This document shows, one piece after another, positions 61,461 through 61,690 of a stretch of 61,690 bases of DNA. Position 1 is the first letter of the stretch. Each line of letters starts with the position of its first letter. The DNA is from Pseudobutyrivibrio sp. UBA3626. GTDB lineage: Bacteria; Bacillota; Clostridia; Lachnospirales; Lachnospiraceae. The position numbers and the translations under genes are program-made. The notes beneath the pieces are model-generated. The model was not told where the DNA came from. It was given only the letters and a program-made list of their open reading frames with translations, and ran no database searches. The stretch lies in assembly GCA_002373675.1 (NCBI GenBank), contig DFLF01000008.1, positions 87,407 to 149,096 on the forward strand, read 5' to 3'.

Positions 61461-61690
61461 CCGCGGCTAACAATGTAACCATATCTAACACAATTGTTAG
61501 CCACCATAACTCGACAACTAGGCATAATTAACCACCGTGGCTAACAATGTAACCATATTTAACACAATTGTTAGCCACCACACCCCGATAACAGCGCATA
61601 CTCCACCACCGCGGCTAACAACATAACCATATCTAACACAATTGTTAGCCACCGCCCCCGGCAACAGCGCATACTCCACCACCGCGGCTA
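61461..61690. repeat. Tandem array of about 74-bp hairpin units running off the window
   Basis: Units begin CCGCGGCTAA or CCGTGGCTAA at 61461, 61535, 61609 and 61682 (period 74, 74, 73). Each contains the perfect inverted repeat GGCTAACAAT / ATTGTTAGCC separated by 18 bases, then a more variable spacer ending in CACCAC. Spacers of units 2 and 3 share ACAGCGCATACTCCACCA; unit 1 is more diverged. The array is GC-richer than its surroundings. No open reading frame of note and no gene is seen in 61428-61690. Confidence 0.85.

Noticed and set aside
61461..61690. CRISPR array
   Set aside because: The sequences between hairpins are themselves conserved between units, and the period of 74 bp with a long imperfect repeat does not fit repeat-spacer structure. 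No cas genes are seen.
61461..61690. Integron attC sites
   Set aside because: GGCTAAC/GTTAGCC resembles but does not match the RYYYAAC/GTTRRRY core sites, and there are no gene cassettes or integrase.

Overview
The window is about 61.7 kb of AT-rich DNA with nearly every gene on the + strand. Gene content and order point to an anaerobic, low-GC Firmicute of the Lachnospiraceae type (class Clostridia). The evidence is the rpsB-tsf-pyrH-frr-uppS-cdsA-dxr-rseP-ispG-polC order, PolC-type DNA polymerase, class III (oxygen-sensitive) ribonucleotide reductase, a CIRCE-controlled groESL operon and strong Shine-Dalgarno sites. A genus cannot be fixed from the sequence alone. No rRNA, tRNA, IS element, prophage or CRISPR array was seen.

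Layout. 1-16442: translation factors (rpsB partial, tsf), a polysaccharide deacetylase and a bactofilin-like gene, then pyrH, frr, undecaprenyl and phospholipid precursor enzymes (uppS, cdsA), the MEP isoprenoid enzymes dxr and ispG around rseP, polC, an AAA+ ATPase and a HAD hydrolase. 16443-19975: an accessory stretch with a dense regulatory region, a small orphan gene, and a very AT-rich three-gene membrane/surface island whose proteins share a C-terminal module. 19960-31687: ylxM-ffh-rpsP-khpA-rimM-trmD-rplS, two signal peptidases around rbgA, rnhB, a FliK-like/FlhB-like pair, yraN, der and plsY. 31624-37438: NrdR-type operator, nrdDG, dut, a phosphoribosyltransferase-like gene and parE. 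37547-43211: parC and a folate cluster (folC, HD protein, folP, folB-folK fusion). 43233-53798: CPBP protease, Mbeg1-like hydrolase, an HPP-Maf fusion, groESL, degV, purA and a gliding-type ABC transporter.

53799-61690 is the most unusual part. Two paralogous 12-TM major-facilitator-like proteins, each ending in a LuxR-type DNA-binding domain, lie directly upstream of genes for secreted surface proteins. There are three surface proteins (one after the first regulator, two after the second). All three have a signal peptide, one CBM_X2-like Ig domain next to the wall, and a C-terminal anchor that resembles a sortase signal but reads (P/A)KTAD rather than PKTGD. A similar ACC-TTTTAG-CC motif precedes each surface gene. 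The first regulator/surface pair is bracketed by a 31-bp direct repeat copied from the end of the upstream ABC gene, and the window ends in a GC-richer 74-bp tandem hairpin array. I propose this as a membrane-receptor-regulated, modular and recombining surface-protein system.

Recurring small-scale features include promoters interlocked with rho-independent terminators, three copies of a covarying stem-loop repeat, and NrdR-like palindromes both at nrdD (expected) and in front of the orphan small gene (unexpected).
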